Source: Rhodoferax sp.
Lineage (GTDB): Bacteria > Pseudomonadota > Gammaproteobacteria > Burkholderiales > Burkholderiaceae_C
NCBI GenBank assembly: GCA_030683195.1
Contig: JAUXQA010000142.1
Coordinates: forward strand, 1-14,268
DNA: 14,268 bases
Reading direction: 5' to 3'
A model generated the notes under the pieces. It had not been told where the DNA came from. It worked only from the letters and a program-made list of their open reading frames with translations, and ran no database searches. Every line of letters starts with the position of its first letter. Positions within the stretch are counted from its first letter, which is position 1. This document shows, one piece after another, positions 1 to 6,632 of the stretch. A program made the translations under genes and the position numbers.

Positions 1-612
1 GTAGCGGGACGCACGCCCATACGTGGGCTTGATGCCCGTGACACCGCAAAACGAGGCCGGCTGACGGATCGAGCCCCCCGTGTCAGTCCCCGTCGCGGCG
101 GGCGCCAGCCGGGCTGCCACCGCAGCGGCGCTGCCGCCAGACGACCCGCCTGGTGTGCGCGTGGTGTCCCAGGGGTTTTGGACCGGGCCATACGCCGAAT
201 TCTCGTTGGCAGAACCCATGGCAAATTCATCGCAATTGAGTTTGCCCAGTGTCACAACGCCTTGGTCGGCCAGCTTGGCAACCACCGTGGCATCAAAAGG
301 CGACCGGTATCCAGTCAACATCTTCGAACCGGCGGTCGTGACGAATTCACGGGTCACAAAAATATCCTTGTGGGCGACCGGCACACCGAGCAGCTCGCCC
401 GCCGAGCCAGCGGCCAGCGCGACGTCGGCCGCCCGGGCTTGGGCCATCGTGGCCTCTTCGTCAATGTCCAAAAAAGCGCCCAGCGAGGCATGGGCCCGGG
501 TACGGGCCAAAAAGTGCTGCGAGGTCTCAACAGCAGACACCTTGCGTGCACGAAGCAGGGCAGCTAACTGGGCTACCGTCAGGTCATGGAGATCGGAAGT
601 GTTGTGTGTCAT
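1..612 (-). CDS. gatA: Asp/Glu-tRNA amidotransferase subunit A, N-terminal 204 residues (cut by window edge)
   Basis: GatA is the amidase subunit of GatCAB. It releases ammonia from glutamine to convert misacylated Glu-tRNA(Gln) and/or Asp-tRNA(Asn) in the cytoplasm. The visible 204 residues carry the amidase-signature features: the VAHKDIF lysine at K82, the GGSSGGSAAA loop with S157/S158 and the TDTGGSIRQPAS segment with S181. The 75- and 24-residue spacings fit the Lys / cis-Ser / Ser nucleophile triad known for the family. The start is the ATG read from 612, three bases after the gatC stop, so the pair is almost certainly cotranscribed and coupled. The frame is open to base 1; the rest of gatA (normally about 490 residues in total) and probably gatB lie beyond the left edge. 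Identification is firm. Whether the enzyme serves Gln, Asn or both cannot be told from this window. Confidence 0.96.
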   Translation of the reverse strand, partial: MTHNTSDLHDLTVAQLAALLRARKVSAVETSQHFLARTRAHASLGAFLDIDEEATMAQARAADVALAAGSAGELLGVPVAHKDIFVTREFVTTAGSKMLTGYRSPFDATVVAKLADQGVVTLGKLNCDEFAMGSANENSAYGPVQNPWDTTRTPGGSSGGSAAAVAARLAPAATGTDTGGSIRQPASFCGVTGIKPTYGRASRY

Positions 613-615
613 GGC

Positions 616-915
616 TTACTCGATCACTTTGGGGACCAAAAACAGGCCATTTTCAACAGCCGGCGCGTTGCGCTGATTGGCCTCGCGGTTATTGGGCTCG
701 CTCACCCGGTCTTCGCGCAGGCGCAAAGTCACATCCTGGATCGTGGCCAACGGGTGGGCCAGAGGTTCCACGCCCGTGGTGTCAACCGCACGCATTTTCT
801 CAACCAGCTCAAAAAAGCCATTAATTTGCGCCAGCATGCGATCGCTCTCAGCCGGGTGAAGCTCCAGCCGGGCCAGATTGGCAATGCGGGCGATGTCAGC
901 AGATGTCAGGGACAT
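616..915 (-). CDS. gatC: Asp/Glu-tRNA amidotransferase subunit C
   Basis: GatC is the small subunit of GatCAB that wraps around GatA and helps hold it to GatB. The 99-residue product has the usual GatC length. It begins MSLTSADIARIANLARLEL, the typical N-terminal helix, and carries the family's conserved stretch around PLAHPLATIQDV and LREDRVSE. It ends LFLVPKVIE, a highly typical GatC C-terminus. The start ATG is read at 915-913. gatC is the first gene of a gatC-gatA unit transcribed leftward, divergent from mreB, with 200 bp between the two start codons. No strong sigma70-like promoter for gatC stands out in that gap. Nothing is truncated. Confidence 0.97.
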   Translation of the reverse strand: MSLTSADIARIANLARLELHPAESDRMLAQINGFFELVEKMRAVDTTGVEPLAHPLATIQDVTLRLREDRVSEPNNREANQRNAPAVENGLFLVPKVIE

Positions 916-969
916 AACAGATTTTCATTCGAAACGGGTTGTAAAACACCTCAAAAGGGGGTGCGACGG

Positions 970-999
970 TTCAAGCTTTCAAAGGGGATGGGGTATTAT
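970..999 (+). promoter_or_regulatory. Possible promoter for the mreB operon in the gatC/mreB divergent gap
   Basis: In the 200-bp gap (916-1115) a TATTAT hexamer at 994-999 matches the sigma70 -10 consensus at five of six positions. TTCAAG at 970-975, 18 bp upstream, is only a three-of-six match to the -35 box. Transcription would start near 1006, giving an mreB leader of about 110 nt. That leader contains a small hairpin (CAGCA at 1027-1031 pairing with TGCTG at 1038-1042, six-T loop), too weak to be called a terminator. The -35 match is poor, so this is a candidate only. Confidence 0.3.
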
Positions 1000-1115
1000 C
1001 CCGCCTTTGCTTGCCTGTGTGCAGCGCAGCATTTTTTTGCTGAAAAATTACAATTTGAACTAGTCAATATGGTGACGGACCGCCGAAGCGCAGGCCGTAC
1101 CCGAGAGGATATTTA

Positions 1116-2159
1116 ATGTTTGGTGCATTCCGTCAGTATTTTTCAACTGATTTGGCGATCGACCTTGGCACCGCCAACACCCTGATTTACGTACGCGACA
1201 AGGGCATTGTCCTTGATGAGCCCTCGGTCGTGGCCATCCGCCACGAAGGTGGGCCGCAGGGTAAAAAAACCATTCAAGCGGTGGGCAAGGAGGCCAAGGC
1301 CATGCTGGGCAAAGTGCCTGGCAACATAGAGGCCATCCGCCCCATGAAAGACGGCGTGATTGCCGATTTCACCGTGACCGAGCAAATGCTCAAGCAGTTC
1401 ATCAAGATGGTGCACCCTCGCTCTGTCTTTCGACCCAGTCCACGCATCATCATTTGCGTGCCCTGTGGCTCGACCCAGGTTGAACGCCGGGCCATCCGGG
1501 AATCTGCTCTGGGCGCCGGCGCCAGCGACGTCTATCTGATTGAAGAACCCATGGCAGCCGCCATTGGTGCCGGGTTGCCGGTCAGCGAAGCTAGCGGCTC
1601 CATGGTGGTCGATATTGGCGGGGGGACTACCGAGGTCGGCGTGATTTCGCTGGGCGGCATGGTTTACAAAGGCAGTGTGCGCGTCGGCGGCGACCGCTTT
1701 GACGAAGCCATCATCAGCTATATACGCCGCAATTACGGCATGCTCATTGGTGAGCCCACGGCAGAGTCGATCAAGAAAAAGATCGGCTCGGCGTTTCCGG
1801 GCAGCGAAGTGCGAGAGATGGAAGTTCGTGGCCGCAACCTGTCCGAAGGCGTACCCCGCAGTTTCACGATCTCAAGCAACGAAATTCTCGAAGCGCTGAC
1901 CGACCCGATCAACAACATCGTCATGGCCGTGAAGAACGCGCTGGAGCAAACCCCGCCGGAACTCGGCGCGGACATTGCCGACCGCGGCATGATGCTGACC
2001 GGCGGCGGCGCCCTCTTGCGCGACCTTGACCGCCTGCTGGCCGAAGAGACCGGCTTGCCGGTGCTTGTGGCTGAAGATCCACTCACCTGCGTGGTTCGGG
2101 GCTGTGGCATGGCGCTGGAGCGCATGGACCGCCTGGGGTCCATCTTTACCAGCGAATAA
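1116..2159 (+). CDS. mreB: Rod-shape-determining actin homologue MreB
   Basis: MreB is a bacterial actin that polymerises with ATP on the inner face of the membrane and directs the elongation machinery. The 347-residue product has the normal length. It starts with the short amphipathic MFGAFRQYFSTD membrane-binding segment, then the phosphate-1 motif DLGTANTLIYV (D16), the phosphate-2 motif DIGGGTTEVGVIS (D166) and the adenosine motif TGGGALLRD (G296-G298). The start is supported by a GAGAGGA Shine-Dalgarno at 1103-1109, six bases before the ATG. It is the first gene of mreB-mreC-mreD-mrdA; mreC begins 15 bp after its stop. It is divergent from gatC and probably carries the operon's main promoter in the 200-bp gap upstream. 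Nothing unusual is seen. Confidence 0.98.
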   Translation: MFGAFRQYFSTDLAIDLGTANTLIYVRDKGIVLDEPSVVAIRHEGGPQGKKTIQAVGKEAKAMLGKVPGNIEAIRPMKDGVIADFTVTEQMLKQFIKMVHPRSVFRPSPRIIICVPCGSTQVERRAIRESALGAGASDVYLIEEPMAAAIGAGLPVSEASGSMVVDIGGGTTEVGVISLGGMVYKGSVRVGGDRFDEAIISYIRRNYGMLIGEPTAESIKKKIGSAFPGSEVREMEVRGRNLSEGVPRSFTISSNEILEALTDPINNIVMAVKNALEQTPPELGADIADRGMMLTGGGALLRDLDRLLAEETGLPVLVAEDPLTCVVRGCGMALERMDRLGSIFTSE

Positions 2160-2174
2160 ACGGCAGTTGCGGCG

Positions 2175-3095
2175 ATGCCACTTGGTACGCTGGACGGTAC
2201 ACCGCCCCCCTTCTTCAGACAGGGCCCCTCGGCCCTGTCCAAGCTGATTTTCTTCAGCGTGCTGGCGCTGTTTCTGATGGTGGCGGACGCCCGGTTTCCT
2301 GTGGCGCAGCACCTGCGTGCCGGCTTGGCGACGGTTTTATACCCGCTGCAATGGCTGGTGATGCGACCCGTGGCTTTGGCGCAAGACGGCGGCAAGTATT
2401 TTGAATCACTGAAAGGCTCCCAAGCCAGCGAAGCCGCAGCCCACCAAAAGCTGGCCGTGCAGTCGTTGCGCGCCAGCCAAGTAGAGCAGTTGCTTTTGGA
2501 GAACACCCGTTTGCGCCAGTTGATGGGCTTGCGGGATCGGGTGGCCACGCCCGCGCAGGCGGCGCAGGTCCTGTACGACGCAGCCGACCCCTACACCCGG
2601 AAAATCATCATCGACAAAGGCACCGTCAACGGTGTGGCGGCGGGCTCGCCCGTGCTTGATGAAAACGGCGTCCTGGGCCAGGTGACCCAGGTTTACCCAC
2701 TGGTGAGCGAGGTGACGCTGGTCACTGACCGGGACCAGGCCATCCCCGTGCTGAACACCCGCACCGGTGCCCGTGGCGTGGCGTTTGGCGACCCGGCCTC
2801 ACGCAGTGGTGCACTGGAGTTGCGCTTTATTGCCGCGCATGAAGACGTGCTGGCGGGCGACCTTCTGACCACCAGCGGCGTAGACGGCGTGTACCCGCCA
2901 GGCCTGCCCGTGGCCCGGGTGGAAAAAGTGGATCCCCGGGCGGACTCGGCTTTCGCCCGCATCACGTGCAAGCCACTGGCCTTGGTCGGGGGCGTGGTCC
3001 ATGTGATGGTGTTTGAGCCGGCGGCCAACCAGATTGCACCCCGACCCGAACCCGTTGTGACCGGCACAACAGACAAAAAGAGCCGCTCAAAATGA
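2175..3095 (+). CDS. mreC: Rod-shape-determining protein MreC
   Basis: MreC is a bitopic inner-membrane protein whose periplasmic part binds and activates PBP2 in the elongasome. The 306-residue product has a short cytoplasmic N-terminus and one membrane segment at about residues 22-42 (LIFFSVLALFLMVADARF). A heptad-like helical stretch at about 70-115 (through RASQVEQLLLENTRLRQLM) is the expected coiled coil. The two beta-barrel lobes of the MreC domain follow at about 120-285, including IDKGTVNGVAAGSPVLDENG and TSGVDGVYPPGLPV. The C-terminus is short and charged. The start 15 bp after mreB gives the expected N-terminus, although its Shine-Dalgarno is weak. The stop overlaps the mreD start in an ATGA, indicating translational coupling. 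Confidence 0.96.
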   Translation: MPLGTLDGTPPPFFRQGPSALSKLIFFSVLALFLMVADARFPVAQHLRAGLATVLYPLQWLVMRPVALAQDGGKYFESLKGSQASEAAAHQKLAVQSLRASQVEQLLLENTRLRQLMGLRDRVATPAQAAQVLYDAADPYTRKIIIDKGTVNGVAAGSPVLDENGVLGQVTQVYPLVSEVTLVTDRDQAIPVLNTRTGARGVAFGDPASRSGALELRFIAAHEDVLAGDLLTTSGVDGVYPPGLPVARVEKVDPRADSAFARITCKPLALVGGVVHVMVFEPAANQIAPRPEPVVTGTTDKKSRSK

Positions 3096-3622
3096 TCATG
3101 CGACCTGGCCACCAATTGCTGCTGCCTGCCAGCCCGTTCTTTATATGGGGCAGCCTGGTCATCGCCCTCGCCCTGAACATGCTCCAAAACATGGGCTTGT
3201 GGGGGCGTGCCGCCTGGACCCCTGACCTGCTGGCCCTGGTGCTGGTGTTCTGGAGCATTCACCAGCCGCAGCGGGTAGGTATCGGCGCGGCGTTTGTCTT
3301 TGGCATCTTGCTCGATGTGCACCAAGGCGCATTACTTGGGCAACACGCACTGAGTTACACCGTCCTGAGCTTTCTGGCCATCGCCATTCACCGGCGCTTG
3401 CTGTGGTTCAGCGTTCCCTCGCAGGCCCTTCAGGTTTTGCCACTCTTTGCGGCATCGCACGCGATAGAGTTGGCTGCGCGCATGGCCACAGGTGGCAGCT
3501 TCCCCGGTTTCTGGATGTTCCTGGCGCCTTTGCTTGAGTCGTTCCTGTGGCCTGTGGTCAGCGTGCTGCTGCTGCTCCCGCAAAGGCGGGCACCCAACCC
3601 GGATGCGCACCGGCCGCTATGA
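3092..3622 (+). CDS. mreD: Rod-shape-determining membrane protein MreD
   Basis: MreD is a small polytopic inner-membrane protein of the elongasome. The 176-residue product is strongly hydrophobic, with about five to six membrane segments, for example around residues 16-36, 45-58, 62-80, 88-102 and 135-165. The family-like motif GIGAAFVFGILLDVHQGALLGQHAL is visible near residues 63-87 and fits the conserved MreD G-x-LxD-x-xxG-xxLG pattern. The start ATG at 3092 overlaps the mreC stop by four bases, and the stop overlaps the mrdA start the same way, so it sits in a tightly coupled run. Sequence conservation in MreD is low; position between mreC and mrdA supports the call strongly. Confidence 0.94.
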   Translation: MIMRPGHQLLLPASPFFIWGSLVIALALNMLQNMGLWGRAAWTPDLLALVLVFWSIHQPQRVGIGAAFVFGILLDVHQGALLGQHALSYTVLSFLAIAIHRRLLWFSVPSQALQVLPLFAASHAIELAARMATGGSFPGFWMFLAPLLESFLWPVVSVLLLLPQRRAPNPDAHRPL

Positions 3623-5625
3623 CCGAAATTCGTGACATTGAGGCCGATCTATCCCGCTTTCGGGTTCGGGCGCTGGTGGCCGGCGTGGTGGTGGTGCTGT
3701 GTTTCCTGCTTGTCGCCTCGCGCCTGGTGTACCTGCAGGTGGTGCGGCATGAAGACCTGAGGGAGCAGGCAGAAAGCAACCGAACCGCCATTATTCCGGT
3801 GGTGCCCAACCGGGGGCTGATCCTGGACCGCAATGGCATTGTTCTGGCCACCAATTACTCGGCCTACACGCTGGAGATCACCCGCTCCAAGGTACCCAAC
3901 CTGGAGCAGACGATTGATGAGCTCTCCAAGGTGCTGGACATCACGGCGCGGGACCGCCGGCGCTTCAAAAAACTCCAGGAAGAGTCCAGGAGCTTCGGTT
4001 CATTGCCTCTGCGCACACGCCTCACCGATGAAGAAGTGGCCCGCTTTGCCGCCCAGCGTTACCGGTTTCCGGGTGTGGACATCAAGGCACGGCTGTTTCG
4101 CAACTACCCGCATGGCGAACTGGCCAGCCATGTCATTGGCTACATTGGCCGCATCAACCAAGCAGAGAAGGAACGACTGGACGACTCCGAAGACCAGGCC
4201 AACTACCGGGGCACAGAACACATTGGCAAGCTGGGGGTGGAACAAAGCTTTGAGACCCGCTTGCACGGCATCACCGGCGTCGACTCGGTCGAGACCTCGG
4301 CGGGCGGGCGGGCCACGCGCAAGCTGGCCAGCAAGCCCTCCACGCCGGGAGACACGGTGACGTTGTCCATCGACATCAAGCTGCAGCACATGGTGGAGGA
4401 ATTGTTTGGGCAGCGCCGCGGGGCCTTGGTGGCCCTCGACCCCAAAACAGGGGAGGTGCTGGCCTTTGTGAGCAAGCCGACGTTTGACCCCAACCTGTTT
4501 GTAGACGGCATTGACACCGAAAGCTGGAAGGGGCTGAACGAGTCGCTGGACAAACCCCTGCTGAACCGCGCCTTGCGGGGCACCTACCCACCCGGCTCGA
4601 CTTACAAACCCTTCATGGCCCTGGCCGCCTTGCAAACGGGCAAACGCTCAGCCTCGACGGTGATCAATGACGCCGGTTCCTGGATGTTTGGCGGACACCA
4701 GTTCAGAAGCCACGGTGACCACGGCCTGGGCGCGGTGGACATGTACATCAGCATCGTCAAGTCCAGCAACGTCTACTACTACTCCCTGGCCAACGACCTG
4801 GGGGTGGATGCCATGCACGACTTCATGAAACCGCTCGGCTTTGGTCAGATCACCGGCATCGACATTCAGGGCGAGGTACGCGGACTGCTGCCCAGCACCA
4901 CCTGGAAGCGTGACTTCTACAAAAAACCGGAACAAAAGCGCTGGTACGCGGGTGAAACCATTTCACTGGGCATCGGGCAGGGCTACAACAACTTCACCAT
5001 GCTGCAACTGGCACAGGCCACAGCCATCCTGGCCAACAATGGCATCAAGCACAAACCGCAAATGGTGATTGCCACTCAAGACGCGACTACCCGACTGACG
5101 ACACCGCTGGCCGCTGATCCACCGCAAGACCTGGGCTACAAGCCAGAGCATGTGGCGATTGTGCGCAAGGCCATGGTGGGCGTGACCCAGGAAGGCACCG
5201 GCACCCGGGTGTTTGCGGGGGCGGGCTACCTGTCTGGAGGCAAGACCGGCACCGCGCAAGCGGTCTCGATTGGTCAAAAAGACAAGTACAACGCCAGCAA
5301 GATGGAAGAGCACCAGCGTGACCATGCGCTCTACATCGCATTTGCACCCGCTGAGGACCCCAAGATCGCCATTGCCGTGATTGTGGAAAACGCCGGTTTT
5401 GGCGCTGCCCATGCCGCCCCGATTGCGCGCCGGGTTTTTGACTACTGGTTGATGGGCCAATACCCCAGCGAGCAGGACATGGCAGCGGTGAAAATCGGGC
5501 AGGCCTCAGCCCCCCAGGGCACACCCCGCAAGGTGAGTGACATGCCTTGGCCGCCCGGCGCAACAGCGCCCGCCACCACCCCCCAAGCAGCCAAGCCGGC
5601 CCGGCCCGCGTCTACCGCGCGTTAA
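3619..5625 (+). CDS. mrdA: Peptidoglycan D,D-transpeptidase PBP2
   Basis: PBP2 is the class B penicillin-binding transpeptidase of lateral wall elongation, acting in the periplasm with a RodA glycosyltransferase. The 668-residue product has one membrane anchor at about residues 18-38 (LVAGVVVVLCFLLVASRLV). The N-terminal dimerisation/pedestal domain spans about 55-240 and the transpeptidase domain about 260-610. All three catalytic motifs are present: STYK (S327 nucleophile, K330), SSN (382-384) and KTG (542-544). The last 45 residues are a Pro/Ala/Thr-rich tail. I start it at the ATG overlapping the mreD stop (ATGA); this gives the standard MTEIRDIEADLSRFRVR opening, while an in-frame ATG at 3547 would add 24 unusual residues inside mreD. 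The stop TAA overlaps that of the convergent TSUP gene. No rodA follows it. Confidence 0.97.
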   Translation: MTEIRDIEADLSRFRVRALVAGVVVVLCFLLVASRLVYLQVVRHEDLREQAESNRTAIIPVVPNRGLILDRNGIVLATNYSAYTLEITRSKVPNLEQTIDELSKVLDITARDRRRFKKLQEESRSFGSLPLRTRLTDEEVARFAAQRYRFPGVDIKARLFRNYPHGELASHVIGYIGRINQAEKERLDDSEDQANYRGTEHIGKLGVEQSFETRLHGITGVDSVETSAGGRATRKLASKPSTPGDTVTLSIDIKLQHMVEELFGQRRGALVALDPKTGEVLAFVSKPTFDPNLFVDGIDTESWKGLNESLDKPLLNRALRGTYPPGSTYKPFMALAALQTGKRSASTVINDAGSWMFGGHQFRSHGDHGLGAVDMYISIVKSSNVYYYSLANDLGVDAMHDFMKPLGFGQITGIDIQGEVRGLLPSTTWKRDFYKKPEQKRWYAGETISLGIGQGYNNFTMLQLAQATAILANNGIKHKPQMVIATQDATTRLTTPLAADPPQDLGYKPEHVAIVRKAMVGVTQEGTGTRVFAGAGYLSGGKTGTAQAVSIGQKDKYNASKMEEHQRDHALYIAFAPAEDPKIAIAVIVENAGFGAAHAAPIARRVFDYWLMGQYPSEQDMAAVKIGQASAPQGTPRKVSDMPWPPGATAPATTPQAAKPARPASTAR

Positions 5626-5628
5626 CGC
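5619..5628. repeat. 10-bp palindrome containing both convergent stop codons
   Basis: GCGTTAACGC is a perfect palindrome. Its central TTAA serves as the TAA stop of mrdA on the plus strand (5623-5625) and, read on the other strand, as the TAA stop of the TSUP gene (5624-5622). There is therefore no space between the convergent genes for a dedicated intrinsic terminator. Confidence 0.9.
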
Positions 5629-6380
5629 ACAAAGGCGTCATAGCCGGTCTTGATAATCAAGGCGCTCACCACCAGCATGAAAAACACCCGGACAAAACTG
5701 GTGCCGTGCTTGAGCGCCAGACGTGTACCCAGCAAGCTGCCCACTACATTGGCCAGGGCCATGGCCACCACAAAATGCCACCAGATATGGCCTTTGGCCA
5801 CAAACAACAGCAGTGCGGCCAGGTTGGTGGCTGTGTTCACCAGTTTGGCCGAAGCCGAGGCACTCAAAAAATCGTAGCCCAGCAGGCGCACAAACAGGAA
5901 GACCAGAAAGCTGCCCGTCCCTGGTCCGAAAAAACCATCGTAAAACCCGATCAGCGCACCCACCGAGGCCGCTACCCACTGCTCCCGGGCGCCAGAAAAA
6001 CGAGGCGTGTGGCTGCGCCCCAGGTCTTTTTTGACCACGGTGTAGATCAACACCGCCAGCAAAACCAACGGCAAAAGCTTGCGCAAGTAGTCCGGCGACA
6101 CCACGGTGACCAGCCAGGCCCCGGCGAACGACGCCACAAACCCGGCTCCCGCCGCAGGCAGCAAAGCTGCCCAGCGCATCTCGACCCGGCGGCTGAACTG
6201 CCACGTGGCAAAGGCGGTGCCCCAGACCGAGGCCCCCTTGTTGGTACCAAAGAGGGTGGCGGGGTGGGCTGCGGGGAAGGTGGCGAACAGGGCCGGCACC
6301 AGAATCAAACCACCACCGCCCACAATGGAGTCCACAAAACCGGCCAGCAAGGAGGCCAACGAAACAATCAACAATTCCAT
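5622..6380 (-). CDS. TauE/SafE (TSUP) family membrane transporter
   Basis: TSUP proteins are inner-membrane permeases, several of which export sulfite or sulfonate-derived anions; the substrate here is unknown. The 252-residue product is almost entirely hydrophobic, with about eight membrane segments. It shows the family's internal duplication: GFVDSIVGGGGLILVPAL at about 14-31 in the first half and GALIGFYDGFFGPGTGSFL at about 141-159 in the second. Length and the MELLIVSLASLLAGFVDSIVGGG opening fit the family, which supports the ATG read at 6380, although no strong Shine-Dalgarno precedes it. It is transcribed toward mrdA and overlaps that gene's stop by four bases. An interspersed repeat (6415-6466) and a terminator (6472-6501) lie just upstream, so it is probably its own transcription unit. 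A weak TTGATT is seen within the upstream repeat on this strand, but no convincing -10. Confidence 0.92.
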   Translation of the reverse strand: MELLIVSLASLLAGFVDSIVGGGGLILVPALFATFPAAHPATLFGTNKGASVWGTAFATWQFSRRVEMRWAALLPAAGAGFVASFAGAWLVTVVSPDYLRKLLPLVLLAVLIYTVVKKDLGRSHTPRFSGAREQWVAASVGALIGFYDGFFGPGTGSFLVFLFVRLLGYDFLSASASAKLVNTATNLAALLLFVAKGHIWWHFVVAMALANVVGSLLGTRLALKHGTSFVRVFFMLVVSALIIKTGYDAFVR

Positions 6381-6414
6381 GCCTGCATTGTCCCATCAGG
6401 CTCACACTGGAATT

Positions 6415-6466
6415 GCTACTGTTTTTAGTCCACTCACCCAATCAACACGCCGGCTAGAGGCTGATT
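6415..6466 (+). repeat. Interspersed repeat, copy 1 (intergenic)
   Basis: This is one of three related copies in the window. It begins GCTACTGTTTTTAGT and ends with the core CGCCGGCTAGAGGCTGATT. Compared with the copy at 14097-14150, the last 30 bases match at about 27 positions, and the upstream AT-rich segment is alignable with a one-base indel. It lies in the 252-bp gap between the GMC gene and the TSUP gene, right next to a terminator, and has no coding role here. I faintly recall similar repeats being common between genes in Comamonadaceae genomes but cannot verify it. Confidence 0.75.
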
Positions 6467-6471
6467 AAATG

Positions 6472-6501
6472 AAAAAAGCACCGGGATTGCCGGTGCTTTT
6501 T
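6472..6501 (-). terminator. Strong bidirectional Rho-independent terminator
   Basis: GCACCGG (6478-6484) pairs perfectly with CCGGTGC (6490-6496) around a five-base loop. The stem is flanked by six A on the left and five T on the right, so both strands give a GC stem followed by a U-run; the A/T flanks can extend the stem. On the minus strand it terminates the ech-DUF885-GMC transcript, about 130 nt after the GMC stop. On the plus strand it is the first good terminator after mrdA. Confidence 0.9.
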
Positions 6502-6632
6502 ATGGTTTTTTATGTGCCTTTGTGAGGCGTGTCTCCTGGGTCGCTTGCCTTCAGCAGGCTCGCGGCCTGGTGTATAAGCTGGAGTTTACGCCCCAACATG
6601 GGGCGGCACATCGGGACAAACCCTTTGAGCAT
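6502..6632. other. 3' untranslated stretch after the GMC gene
   Basis: This stretch separates the GMC stop codon from the terminator. It holds one perfect small inverted repeat, CGCCCC (6589-6594) with GGGGCG (6600-6605) around an AACAT loop and no U-run, which could protect the 3' end of the GMC mRNA. A 33-codon minus-strand ORF (6611-6510) is present but has no supporting evidence. No known element is recognised. Confidence 0.4.

Noticed and set aside
1026..1043. CAGCA/TGCTG hairpin with a T-only loop in the mreB leader
   Set aside because: The stem is only five base pairs and no U-run follows, so it is not a terminator; no riboswitch is recognised.
586..1116. 176-codon plus-strand ORF ending at the mreB start
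   Set aside because: It is antisense to gatC and runs through the divergent promoter gap; its product is composition-biased with no family features.
3547..3618. Upstream in-frame start for mrdA adding 24 residues
   Set aside because: The extension lies wholly within mreD and has no family support; the ATG in the ATGA overlap gives the standard PBP2 N-terminus.
5547..6428. 293-codon plus-strand ORF
   Set aside because: It is antisense to the TSUP gene and rich in Gln, His, Arg and Gly with no domain; a codon-bias shadow.
6510..6611. 33-codon minus-strand ORF between the GMC stop and the terminator
   Set aside because: It has no Shine-Dalgarno worth noting, no conserved features, and a hairpin falls inside it; chance ORF is the simpler explanation.
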